From CAWBCI01 sp963787195 (GTDB lineage: Bacteria > Bacteroidota > Bacteroidia > Bacteroidales > JAGOPY01): a stretch of DNA of 64,000 bases. Positions 34,939-43,739 of the stretch are shown here, in pieces. The stretch is from assembly GCA_963787195.1 (NCBI GenBank), contig CAWBCI010000061.1:62001-126000 (forward strand), written 5' to 3'. The translations under genes were made by a program, and so were the position numbers. Position 1 is the stretch's first letter; every line of letters begins with the position of its first letter. A model generated the notes under the pieces. The model saw only the letters and a list, made by a program, of their open reading frames with translations. It ran no database searches and was not told the DNA's origin.

Positions 34939-35229
34939 ATGACTAAAGCAGAAATCGTAGCAGAAATTGCTAACAAAACTGGGATCGAAAAAGTTGCTGT
35001 ACAAGCGACCGTAGAAGCATTTATGGAATCAGTTAAGAATTCTCTGGCGAATGGTGAAAATGTGTACTTAAGGGGTTTCGGTAGCTTTACTATCAAGAAA
35101 AGAGCTGAAAAAACCGGACGGAATATTTCAAGGAACACTACCATCATAATACCGGCTCATAACATTCCTGCTTTCAAACCGGCTAAAACTTTCCTCGGAG
35201 AAGTAAAATCAAATGTACGTGTTAAATAA
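34939..35229 (+). CDS. HU/IHF-family DNA-binding protein
   Basis: A 96-residue nucleoid protein: an N-terminal helical dimerisation part (MTKAEIVAEIANKTG), then the beta arms with GFGSFTIKKRAEKTGRNISRN and the C-terminal PAFKPAKTFLGEVK. It binds and bends DNA as a dimer. It is followed after 17 bases by the small basic ribosomal-type gene, probably in the same transcript, then a hairpin. Confidence 0.95.
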   Translation: MTKAEIVAEIANKTGIEKVAVQATVEAFMESVKNSLANGENVYLRGFGSFTIKKRAEKTGRNISRNTTIIIPAHNIPAFKPAKTFLGEVKSNVRVK

Positions 35230-35246
35230 ATTAAAAGATTTGTGAC

Positions 35247-35336
35247 ATGCCAAGCGGGAAAAAAAGAAAGAGACATAAGATGGCAACCCACAAGCGTAAG
35301 AAACGTTTGCGGAAGAATAGGCACAAGAAGAAATAA
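35247..35336 (+). CDS. Tiny very basic protein, THX-like ribosomal protein
   Basis: A 29-residue frame starting MPSGKKRKRHKMATHKRK and ending NRHKKK, with 18 Lys/Arg and 4 His. It matches the short basic protein found across Bacteroidota and usually annotated as a THX-like small-subunit ribosomal protein. It is missed by gene callers with a length cut-off. It lies 17 bases after the HU stop with no terminator between, so the two are probably expressed together. Confidence 0.85.
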   Translation: MPSGKKRKRHKMATHKRKKRLRKNRHKKK

Positions 35337-35372
35337 TCTTATTTTCTTAAAATAGAAATCGATCGGGGTTAG

Positions 35373-35398
35373 TTCCACGGTACTACGGTGCCGTGGAA
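35373..35398 (+). terminator. Hairpin after the HU/small basic protein pair
   Basis: TTCCACGG (35373-35380) pairs with CCGTGGAA (35391-35398) around a 10-base loop. It is followed by a mixed TTAATTTCTGTTT, so it is a weak terminator candidate separating this pair from rng. Confidence 0.45.
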
Positions 35399-35485
35399 TT
35401 AATTTCTGTTTATGCCTTTTAGCCGGTAGTTTTTTTAATTACCAATACCTCCTTTATGAAAAAGGTTTTTTAAATTGCCTTCACT

Positions 35486-37036
35486 GTGGAAAGGGAACTG
35501 ATAATAGATGCGAAGTCGGGAGAAGTCGAAATAGCCTTACTCGAGGACAAAGCCCTTGTAGAAATACACAAGGAAATAAGTGATAAAAGTTTTCAGGTCG
35601 GAGATATTTATCTCGGCAAGGTTCGTAAGATCATGCCAGGCCTTAATGCTGCTTTTGTGAATGTTGGGTTCGAGAAGGATGCATTCCTGCATTATCTCGA
35701 CCTTGGGCCACAGGTTCGCACCCTGATAAAATACACCAAACTTTCTGTTACCGGGAAAGCCTCCAAATTACCCCTGGAGCAGTTCATCGCTGAACCGGAT
35801 ATCGATAAAACGGATAAGATCGGGAACGTATTGAAAGCCAATCAGCCCATGCTGGTTCAGATAGAAAAAGAACCCATCTCATCCAAAGGCCCCCGGATCT
35901 CTTCAGAAATTTCGTTTGCCGGACGCTACCTGGTCCTGGTACCATTTTCCAATCGTATATCGGTATCCCAAAAGATCAAGAGCGTAGAGGAAAGAAACCG
36001 TCTGAAAAGACTGATCACCAGCATTAAACCGAAAAATTTCGGGATAATAATCCGGACTGTAGCCGAGGATAAAATGGTAGCTGAATTGGATGCCGACTTG
36101 AGAAGCCTGGTTGATAAATGGAACCAGACAGTTAAAAAACTTAAAGATGCAATTCCGCCTTATAAGGTTCTAAGCGAAATGGATCGCACTTCGGTGCTGA
36201 TCAGGGACCTGCTGAATGAATCCTTCAACAATATCCATGTCAACGATACAGCCCTCTATGATGAAATCAAGGTCTTCATTGAGAGGATCGCTCCAAAGAA
36301 GGTCGATATAGTTAAGCTCTATAAGGGCCGGGTTCCGATCTTTGAGACTTTCGGAGTTGATAAGCAGATAAAGAACTCATTTGGCAAAACAGTCGGTATC
36401 AAAAGCGGTATTTATCTTGTAATTGAGCATACGGAAGCACTCCATGTCATTGATGTGAACAGTGGACACCGTACCAAGAAAGAAAATAACCAGGAAGAAA
36501 ATGCCCTGGCAGTTAACCTGGAGGCCGCTACTGAAATTGCGAGACAACTCAGGTTGCGGGATATGGGCGGGATTATCGTGGTCGACTTTATCGACATGCA
36601 TGAAGCCAAAAACAGGCGAAAACTTTACCAGCAACTGAAGGATGAGATGGATAAAGACAATTCCAAGCATACTATCCTTCCTCCCAGCAAATTCGGCCTG
36701 GTACAGATTACGCGGCAGAGGGTGAGACCTGAAAGGGAGATAGAAGTGCTGGAAGAATGCCCGACCTGCAAAGGTTCCGGAAAAATACGCCCGAGTGTAT
36801 TGTTGACCGATGAGATTGAAAATAATATCAAATATCTTCTTGAAGAACAGAATGAACCTTATCTCAGCATTACAGTTCATCCATATTTGTATGCCTTCCT
36901 GAAAAAAGGATTCCCTTCGGTTCAGATGAAATGGTATTTTACCTATAAAAAATGGATCAGGCTGAAACCTATGTCGGCCCATTCCCTTCTCGAATATCAC
37001 TTCTATAATAAAGAAGAAGACGAGATCAAAATGTAG
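35486..37036 (+). CDS. rng: Ribonuclease E/G
   Basis: A 516-residue endoribonuclease for rRNA/mRNA processing. It has an N-terminal S1 domain (about 35-110, GDIYLGKVRKIMPGLNAAFV), a 5'-sensor region, and a catalytic DNase I-like domain with HVIDVNSGH and GGIIVVDFIDM carrying the metal-binding Asp residues. The Zn-link ECPTCKGSG follows near 427. It starts with GTG at 35486; the nearest ATG upstream is out of frame and followed by a stop. The length fits RNase G rather than full RNase E, with no long C-terminal scaffold. Confidence 0.94.
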   Translation: MERELIIDAKSGEVEIALLEDKALVEIHKEISDKSFQVGDIYLGKVRKIMPGLNAAFVNVGFEKDAFLHYLDLGPQVRTLIKYTKLSVTGKASKLPLEQFIAEPDIDKTDKIGNVLKANQPMLVQIEKEPISSKGPRISSEISFAGRYLVLVPFSNRISVSQKIKSVEERNRLKRLITSIKPKNFGIIIRTVAEDKMVAELDADLRSLVDKWNQTVKKLKDAIPPYKVLSEMDRTSVLIRDLLNESFNNIHVNDTALYDEIKVFIERIAPKKVDIVKLYKGRVPIFETFGVDKQIKNSFGKTVGIKSGIYLVIEHTEALHVIDVNSGHRTKKENNQEENALAVNLEAATEIARQLRLRDMGGIIVVDFIDMHEAKNRRKLYQQLKDEMDKDNSKHTILPPSKFGLVQITRQRVRPEREIEVLEECPTCKGSGKIRPSVLLTDEIENNIKYLLEEQNEPYLSITVHPYLYAFLKKGFPSVQMKWYFTYKKWIRLKPMSAHSLLEYHFYNKEEDEIKM

Positions 37037-37187
37037 GAAAATATCCGGTCTGTTTTTGAAACACCTTCGGCTGGCATCAGAAAACTCAATATTGTAGCTT
37101 AATATTATCCTTCCCGGGAATATCCCGACTTCCCTGATTTAATATTTTAGTCATGTAAAGGCCGGCCCGGTAAAACATTAAATAATT

Positions 37188-37195
37188 TATCTTTG
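37188..37195 (+). promoter_or_regulatory. -7 box directly before trpS
   Basis: TATCTTTG ends 4 bases before the trpS ATG at 37200, so transcription would start at or next to the start codon, giving a leaderless mRNA. Confidence 0.55.
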
Positions 37196-37199
37196 CGCC

Positions 37200-38195
37200 A
37201 TGGAAACAGTAGTAAGCGGAATCAGGCCAACGGGAAACCTTCACCTTGGCAATTACTTCGGAGCACTCAAAAACTTCGTGAAAATGCAGGAAGAGCATAA
37301 CTGCTTCTTCTTTATTGCGGATTATCATTCCCTGACCACCCATCCGACCCCTGCCGACCTTCACGGGAACGTTCAGCAGGTCCTCTCGGAATACCTGGCC
37401 TGTGGTCTTGATCCTGAAAAATCTACCTTATATATACAAAGCGATGTACCCGAAACTGCTGAGCTTTATCTCCTGCTCAATATGAATGCTTATGTAGGAG
37501 AGCTTGAAAGATGTACCTCATTCAAGGAAAAGATCCGTAAACATCCAGACAATATCAATGCAGGGCTCTTAACTTACCCAACACTGATGGCAGCGGATAT
37601 CATCATTCACAAGGCTCATAAAGTACCGGTTGGTAAAGATCAGGAACAGCACCTGGAAATGACACGTACTTTTGCACGCAGATTTAACCGCGTGTATAAC
37701 AATGAATACTTTCCCGAGCCACTAGCCTTTAATTTCGGTGAACAGCTCCTTAAAATACCAGGATTGGATGGAAGTGGCAAGATGGGAAAATCGGAGGGCG
37801 AAGGTAATGCCATTTTCCTGGTGGATGCGCCTGAAGTGATCCGGAAAAAGGTGATGCGGGCGGTGACCGACAGTGGGCCTACTGAAATGAACCAACCAAA
37901 ACCGGAAGCAATCAACAATCTCTTCATGCTTATGAAAGCAGTTTCTGATGCTTCTACTATCAGTCATTTCGATGAACTTTACAATAATTGTCAGATCCGT
38001 TATGGTGACCTGAAGAAACAGCTTGCTGAAGATATTATCAAATTCACCAGCCCGATTCGGGAACGTATACTCGATATTTCTTCCAATACAGAATATCTTC
38101 ACAAAGTAGTATCAATAGGCCGCGATAAAGCCCGGGCCAGCGCTGATAAGACCGTACAGGATGTCAGGCACATCATCGGATTCAGGGAGTTCTGA
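37200..38195 (+). CDS. trpS: Tryptophan--tRNA ligase
   Basis: A 331-residue class I aminoacyl-tRNA synthetase. The start METVVSGIRPTGNLHLGNYF contains the HIGH-type motif HLGN; KMGKS is the second ATP-binding motif. SGIRPTG at residues 6-12 is normal for the family, so the ATG at 37200 is the real start although it sits against the promoter. Complete and of usual length. hflX follows 69 bases later. Confidence 0.96.
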   Translation: METVVSGIRPTGNLHLGNYFGALKNFVKMQEEHNCFFFIADYHSLTTHPTPADLHGNVQQVLSEYLACGLDPEKSTLYIQSDVPETAELYLLLNMNAYVGELERCTSFKEKIRKHPDNINAGLLTYPTLMAADIIIHKAHKVPVGKDQEQHLEMTRTFARRFNRVYNNEYFPEPLAFNFGEQLLKIPGLDGSGKMGKSEGEGNAIFLVDAPEVIRKKVMRAVTDSGPTEMNQPKPEAINNLFMLMKAVSDASTISHFDELYNNCQIRYGDLKKQLAEDIIKFTSPIRERILDISSNTEYLHKVVSIGRDKARASADKTVQDVRHIIGFREF

Positions 38196-38264
38196 AATAC
38201 TTCATTGAATACCAAAAAATATAAAATAATGCCAGGAGCTTGAAATAACAAGCTTTACTTCTAA

Positions 38265-39473
38265 ATGCAGGAAAAAAAGCAAATAAGCATCGAACCTGAA
38301 AAGGTAGTATTAATAGCAGTAGTTACAGGTAAAACTACCCTGGAACGCGTCAATGAATACCTGGATGAATTGGCCTTTCTGGTAGATACAGCAGGAGGTA
38401 TAGCTGTTAAACGTTTCATCCAGAAAATAAGCCATCCTGATTCGGCAACCTATGTTGGATCCGGGAAACTCACAGAGATAAGGGAGTATATTACAGAAAA
38501 CGAGATCGACACGGCGGTATTTGATGATGAACTGGGGCCTTCACAACTCCGGAATATAGAACGGGAACTCGACTGTAAAGTGCTTGACAGGAATAACCTG
38601 ATTCTGGACATTTTTGCCAGTCGCGCCCGAACAGCCCATGCAAAGACACAGGTGGAACTTGCACAGTATGAATATTTGCTGCCCCGTCTGACCCGCATGT
38701 GGACCCACCTGGAACGTCAGCAGGGAGGTATAGGCATGAGGGGCCCCGGTGAAAGTGAAATTGAGACCGACCGACGTATCGTCCGCGACCGTATTTCACT
38801 CCTCAAAAAGAAACTGATTTCTATCGACCAGGTAATGGCTACCCAGCGGAAAAGCCGCTCGGGCATGGTCAGGGTTGCCCTGGTGGGTTATACCAATGTT
38901 GGAAAATCAACCATTATGAATCTTATCAGCAAATCGGATGTCTTTGCTGAAAACAAACTTTTTGCAACCCTCGACACGACCGTCAGGAAAGTGGTGATTG
39001 AAAATCTGCCCTTCCTGCTTTCCGATACTGTAGGATTTATCCGAAAACTGCCTACAAGCCTGGTTGAATCATTTAAAAGCACCCTGGATGAAGTAAGGGA
39101 AGCCGACCTTTTACTTCATGTTGTTGACATTTCGCATGCCGATTTCGAGGAACAGATCAACGTGGTGAACCAGACTCTGGCGGATATCGGGGCCAATGAC
39201 AAGCCCACTATTCTATTGTTTAACAAGATAGATGCCTATACTTATATTAAAAAGGACCCTGACGACCTAATTCCGCCCGATAAAGAGAATATGAGCCTGG
39301 AAGATCTTAAACAGACCTGGATGGCCAGGGCCCATAGCCCGGCATTGTTCATCTCAGCAACCGATAAGATGAATATAGAAGAATTCAAGGCTGTATTGTA
39401 TGAAGAGGTGAAGAAGATACATGTGACGCGGTATCCATATAATAGCTTCCTGTTTCCGACGGAAAAGGATTAG
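38265..39473 (+). CDS. hflX: Ribosome-associated GTPase HflX
   Basis: A 402-residue GTPase that splits or rescues stalled ribosomes. The N-terminal HflX domain (about 15-195) contains YVGSGKL, FDDELGPSQLRN, LDRNNLILDIFASRA and the Gly-rich GGIGMRGPGESEIE. A coiled linker follows, then the G domain with GYTNVGKST (P-loop), DTVGFI, and NKID. It lies between trpS and lnt in the same direction. Confidence 0.95.
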   Translation: MQEKKQISIEPEKVVLIAVVTGKTTLERVNEYLDELAFLVDTAGGIAVKRFIQKISHPDSATYVGSGKLTEIREYITENEIDTAVFDDELGPSQLRNIERELDCKVLDRNNLILDIFASRARTAHAKTQVELAQYEYLLPRLTRMWTHLERQQGGIGMRGPGESEIETDRRIVRDRISLLKKKLISIDQVMATQRKSRSGMVRVALVGYTNVGKSTIMNLISKSDVFAENKLFATLDTTVRKVVIENLPFLLSDTVGFIRKLPTSLVESFKSTLDEVREADLLLHVVDISHADFEEQINVVNQTLADIGANDKPTILLFNKIDAYTYIKKDPDDLIPPDKENMSLEDLKQTWMARAHSPALFISATDKMNIEEFKAVLYEEVKKIHVTRYPYNSFLFPTEKD

Positions 39474-39484
39474 GTAATAGATAT

Positions 39485-39582
39485 GGGTATTGGGTATTGG
39501 GGAAATGGTAAGTGGTATGATGATTAAGTGACTGACGACTGGATTTGGAATTTGTTTGGAATTTGGAATTTGTTTTTTGGAA
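39485..39582. repeat. Heptamer repeats between hflX and lnt
   Basis: GGGTATT occurs twice in tandem at 39485-39498, and TTTGGAA four times at 39544-39550, 39555-39561, 39562-39568 and 39576-39582, the second and third directly joined and the others spaced by TTTG-rich stretches. The 123-base gap has no other feature. Confidence 0.8.
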
Positions 39583-39596
39583 TTTAGAACATAGGT

Positions 39597-41213
39597 ATGA
39601 TAAAACTGAAAAAAATCCATCTGATAGGTTTGTCTTTCCTGGCTGGCATACTACTCAGTCTGGCCTGGCCGGTGGATGGATTCCCGGGATTATTGTTTAT
39701 AGGTTTCATTCCGATATTGCTGATCGAGGACTATATTTTTGACCACCGGAATGATTTTGGCAGGATAAGTGTTTTCTTCCTCACTTTCCCGGCTTTTCTA
39801 ATCTGGAATATCCTGACAACTTGGTGGATATGGGATTCCACAGCCGTCGGGGCCATCCTGGCCATTGTATTGAATTCCATTTTCATGGCAATGGTCATGT
39901 ATATTTTTCATCTCTCCCGCAAGGGGCTTGGATCGTCACAGGGACAGTACGGACTGATCTTTTTCTGGATCACTTTTGAGTACATACATCACCACTGGGA
40001 TATAACCTGGCCCTGGCTAAGCCTGGGAAACGGATTTGCTTCCTATTATAAATGGATACAATGGTATGAATTTACCGGGATTTTCGGAGGAACGCTCTGG
40101 GTGCTCCTGGTGAATATTTTGCTTTATCGTGGATTAAAAAACCTGCTCCTGAAAAAGAATATGTTTTTCGTGGGCTTTCCCTGGGCCACTGCATTTTTAC
40201 TTGTCCTGATTCCCCTGATCATCTCTTTTTCAATTTATAATAATTACGAAGAAAAATCCTGGCCTGTAGATGTGGTTGCTGTTCAACCCAATGTGGATCC
40301 TTATAAGGAACAATATTTTCTTCCGCCACCTGTGGTCATTAAAAGAAACCTTGACCTGGCAAAGGAGAAAATGGATTCCACAACTGATTTCATCGTGTCG
40401 CCCGAATCATCCATACAGGAAAACATTTGGGAACATCACCTGGAAGCTTCTACCAGCCTGGAGACCCTGAAAAAATTCACACTCGAACATCCGCGTGTAG
40501 GCATTGTGATCGGAGCCTCAACCTTTAAGGAATTTGAAAAAGGAGAGCCCCTATCGCCCACGGCACGAAAATTCAGTGATGGGGATGGGTATTACGATGC
40601 ATTTAACACGGCTTTTTACATTGCCGACGGAGCTATTGAGGGAAAGCACCATAAATCAAAACTGACTCCCGGCGTGGAAAGGATGCCTTTTGCAGGTTTG
40701 ATGAAACCCATTGAGAAATTCGCGATCAATCTGGGAGGAACTTTTGGAAGCCTGGGAACCGACCCATACAGAACTGTCTTCACCCGCAAAAGTGATGGAT
40801 TAAAAATAGCACCTGTGATCTGTTATGAATCGGTTTATGGGGAATACGTTGCAGAATATATCCGCAAAGGTGCAAACCTGATATTCGTGATCACCAATGA
40901 CGGCTGGTGGGGGGATACTCCCGGTCACCGGCAGCATTTTACCTTCTCCCGCCTGAGAGCTATAGAAACGCGAAGGAGCGTAGCCCGCTCAGCCAATACC
41001 GGCACATCAGCCTTCATCGACCAGCGGGGGGATGCATTCCAGATGACCAAATACTGGGTGCAAACTGCCATAAGACAGAAGATCAACGCCAACGACAGCA
41101 TCACTTTCTATGTGAAATACGGGGATTACATAGCACGCGTTTCGGCCTTCGTGGCAGTGTTCCTGCTGCTGTTTACCATTGCAAGGATATTGATGCATAG
41201 GAAAAAGAGGTGA
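39597..41213 (+). CDS. lnt: Apolipoprotein N-acyltransferase
   Basis: A 538-residue inner-membrane enzyme that adds the third acyl chain to lipoproteins. About seven helices in residues 8-215 precede a nitrilase-fold periplasmic domain: catalytic Glu in SPESSIQ, Lys in HKSKLTPGVERMPF, Cys in PVICYESVYGEYV. TNDGWWGDTPG is another family motif. A C-terminal helix ends in HRKKR. Several lipoproteins in the window (GldD, cytochromes, GH2, GH3) are potential substrates. It is convergent with the ABC permease gene; a palindromic element lies between. Confidence 0.94.
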   Translation: MIKLKKIHLIGLSFLAGILLSLAWPVDGFPGLLFIGFIPILLIEDYIFDHRNDFGRISVFFLTFPAFLIWNILTTWWIWDSTAVGAILAIVLNSIFMAMVMYIFHLSRKGLGSSQGQYGLIFFWITFEYIHHHWDITWPWLSLGNGFASYYKWIQWYEFTGIFGGTLWVLLVNILLYRGLKNLLLKKNMFFVGFPWATAFLLVLIPLIISFSIYNNYEEKSWPVDVVAVQPNVDPYKEQYFLPPPVVIKRNLDLAKEKMDSTTDFIVSPESSIQENIWEHHLEASTSLETLKKFTLEHPRVGIVIGASTFKEFEKGEPLSPTARKFSDGDGYYDAFNTAFYIADGAIEGKHHKSKLTPGVERMPFAGLMKPIEKFAINLGGTFGSLGTDPYRTVFTRKSDGLKIAPVICYESVYGEYVAEYIRKGANLIFVITNDGWWGDTPGHRQHFTFSRLRAIETRRSVARSANTGTSAFIDQRGDAFQMTKYWVQTAIRQKINANDSITFYVKYGDYIARVSAFVAVFLLLFTIARILMHRKKR

Positions 41214-41218
41214 TCAAT

Positions 41219-41266
41219 GTAGGGCCAGGTCGCGACCTGGCCGTACTGGTCGCGACCTGGCCCTAC
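41219..41266. repeat. Palindromic GTCGCGAC-core element, copy 2 (double)
   Basis: A perfect 20-bp palindrome (41223-41242) is followed by a second GGTCGCGACC-core unit. The outer arms GTAGGGCCAGGTCGCGACC (41219-41237) and 41248-41266 are exact inverse copies of each other. The core is shared with 267-304. It sits between convergent lnt and the ABC permease gene and could act as a two-way terminator. Confidence 0.8.
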
Positions 41267-41311
41267 ACCGTTTTTAACAAAGTATATTTTCAGAATCCTG
41301 AATACATCCCC

Positions 41312-43726
41312 CTATTCATACTTCAGCGCCTTCACCGGATCTGTCGAGGCTGCCTGCAGCGCTTTATAGCTCACTGTTACAACGGCAATGAACAGGGCTG
41401 CCAATCCGGAAAGCACGAAGACCCAGAGATAATCCACAATTTCGATACGGTAGGCAAAAGTTTGCAACCACCGGTAGACGAGGTAATAAACCAGGGGCCA
41501 GGCTATCACGTTGGCGAGCAACACCCATTTCGAGAATTCTCTGCCCAGCTTCATCACCAGCCCGGTAACGGAAGCCCCCAGGACTTTACGTATACCTATT
41601 TCTTTTGTGCGTTGCTCAGCCGAATAGGCAGCCAGCCCGAACAGACCCAGACATGCTATGAATATGGCCAGGATGGTGAAATAAATGAAGAGGGTCCCCA
41701 TCCTGGCTTCCGAAGCCTGTTCCTTCTTCATATCTTCAGCCATAAAACTATAGTCGAAAGGAAAAGCCTGTTCCATCTCCTCCCATTTATCTCTGATCTG
41801 ACTGATCTGGGAATTAACGTTTCCCGGTTGAAGTCGTAATGAAAGATAATTCGGGTTTTGCCTGCCCATAGTGATCATAGCCGGTTCGACAGGGTCGGTT
41901 AGAGGCTTGAAGTTATAGTCTTTTAAGATCCCAATAATATGGTAAGCAGTGGCAGAATCATTACCGAAGGAAAAGATCTTTTTACCTATAGGTTCTTTCC
42001 AGCCTAACTTCTTTACCAGGGTCTGATTGATGAGCACAGCCATACTGTCGGTTCCCATTGAAGGATCAAAATTCCTGCCCTGAACTATCTGCATTCCCAT
42101 AGTTGGCACAAAATCCTGGTCGCCACTCATAGTATAGATGATCCAGGGTGATTTACTGTCGATACCTTCAGGGACAAAGCCTATACCGCTGAGCTGGCGA
42201 TTAGGGGTACCGTTTGAAATACTGGCCTGAGCTACGAATGAAAGGCTTTTGAATTGCTGCTTAAAATACTCAGCCTTCTGTTTCAGGCGCTCCCCCCTCA
42301 GGGGAATCACCATCAGATGCTCCTGGTCGAAGCCCAGGTTTTTATGGCGGAGGTATCCGAGTTGTTCATAGATGAGTATGGTGGATATCAGGAGTATGAT
42401 GGAAATAGTGAACTGCAGTACTACCAGCACATTCCGCATTAAGGGTTTTTTCCTGCTCTTGAAAGCCTCTCCTTTGATAACCCTAATCGGCCGGAACGAG
42501 GAAAGCACGAATGCCGGGTAGCTCCCGGCAAGTATTCCCACAACAACAACCAGGGCCAGCAGGAAGACCAGGTTATAACCTTCCAGCAGATGCATCTCAA
42601 GATGCAGACCGGTGAGGTCGCTGAATACCGGCATGACCAGTTCAACAAAAAACAGGGCAAAGACGATCCCTCCCAGGCTCAATAGCAGGGATTCACCTAA
42701 AAACTGCCTGATAAGTTGTCCGCGGGATGCCCCGCAAACCTTGCGCAATCCCACTTCCCTGCTACGCTTAATGGAACGTGCCGTCGACAGGTTCATGAAA
42801 TTGATGCAGGCGATCACCAGGATGAAGAGGGCAATGGCAGCGAAAGTATAGATATAATTCATATCGCTGTTGGATCCCAGTTCGGCCATGAGATGGGATC
42901 TCAAGTGGATATCCTCCACCGGCTGAAGGTACGGAACGAATTCGATGCTCCCCAATGCAGCCAGGTCCCCCATATTTTTTCTGACAGCTTCATCCATTTT
43001 CTTATTCAGATCCTGAATATTCACGCCCGGTTTCAGTTGAACATAAGTATGGATATTCAGGGAACCCCAGTTATCATCATAGCCCTCCTGTGAATTTTGG
43101 GCTTTTGCCCACTGTTTCGCTGTTTCAAGGGATATCAGCATATTGAATTTCATATGGGAGTTATCAGGGATATCTTCCAGTATGCCGGTAACTTTCAGAT
43201 TGTCCTTGTCATTCACCCTGAGTACCTTCCCCATGGCATCTTCATCCCCGAAGAATTTCCTGGCTGCACTGCGGGTAAGAACCACGTTTAATGGTTCTCT
43301 CAAAGCTGTTGTGGGAGATCCTTCCAACATATGAAAGGAAAACATTTCGAGGAAGGTGGAATCCACGAAATATACATCGCTCTCATAAAATTTATTCTCT
43401 CCGTTGGCAAAGAAGAAATTACTCCCGGCCCCGTCGACCCGGCATACATTCCGGATCTCAGGAAAATCGCTTTTTAAAGGCAGGGCCAGGGCGGGCATGG
43501 TCACAGCCACATTGAAATAATCATCGGATATCCGTCCGTTCATGCAAACCCTGTAGAGGTCTTCATGATCATCCAAAAACTTATCATAACTCAGTTCGTG
43601 GGTTATATAGATGAAAATGAGTATACATGTTGCCATGCCTATGGCCAGTCCTGAAATATTTATCAGGGAATAAGTGCCATACCTCCAAAGGTTACGAAAA
43701 GCTGTCTTGAAATAATTTCTCAGCAT
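41312..43726 (-). CDS. MacB/FtsX-type ABC permease, paralogue A
   Basis: An 804-residue permease made of two MacB-like halves. Each half has a periplasmic core domain and an FtsX domain, giving about eight helices (near 20-42, 285-305, 335-360, 378-400, 425-447, 680-700, 725-750, 770-790). The first FtsX block has SREVGLRKVCGASRGQL, the second TKEIGIRKVLGASVTGL. Such proteins use ATP to drive periplasmic movements (mechanotransmission) rather than passing substrate through the membrane. Last gene of the operon; its start is 13 bases after paralogue B. Substrate unknown. Confidence 0.88.
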   Translation of the reverse strand: MLRNYFKTAFRNLWRYGTYSLINISGLAIGMATCILIFIYITHELSYDKFLDDHEDLYRVCMNGRISDDYFNVAVTMPALALPLKSDFPEIRNVCRVDGAGSNFFFANGENKFYESDVYFVDSTFLEMFSFHMLEGSPTTALREPLNVVLTRSAARKFFGDEDAMGKVLRVNDKDNLKVTGILEDIPDNSHMKFNMLISLETAKQWAKAQNSQEGYDDNWGSLNIHTYVQLKPGVNIQDLNKKMDEAVRKNMGDLAALGSIEFVPYLQPVEDIHLRSHLMAELGSNSDMNYIYTFAAIALFILVIACINFMNLSTARSIKRSREVGLRKVCGASRGQLIRQFLGESLLLSLGGIVFALFFVELVMPVFSDLTGLHLEMHLLEGYNLVFLLALVVVVGILAGSYPAFVLSSFRPIRVIKGEAFKSRKKPLMRNVLVVLQFTISIILLISTILIYEQLGYLRHKNLGFDQEHLMVIPLRGERLKQKAEYFKQQFKSLSFVAQASISNGTPNRQLSGIGFVPEGIDSKSPWIIYTMSGDQDFVPTMGMQIVQGRNFDPSMGTDSMAVLINQTLVKKLGWKEPIGKKIFSFGNDSATAYHIIGILKDYNFKPLTDPVEPAMITMGRQNPNYLSLRLQPGNVNSQISQIRDKWEEMEQAFPFDYSFMAEDMKKEQASEARMGTLFIYFTILAIFIACLGLFGLAAYSAEQRTKEIGIRKVLGASVTGLVMKLGREFSKWVLLANVIAWPLVYYLVYRWLQTFAYRIEIVDYLWVFVLSGLAALFIAVVTVSYKALQAASTDPVKALKYE

Positions 43727-43739
43727 AAATTAAGTTTGC

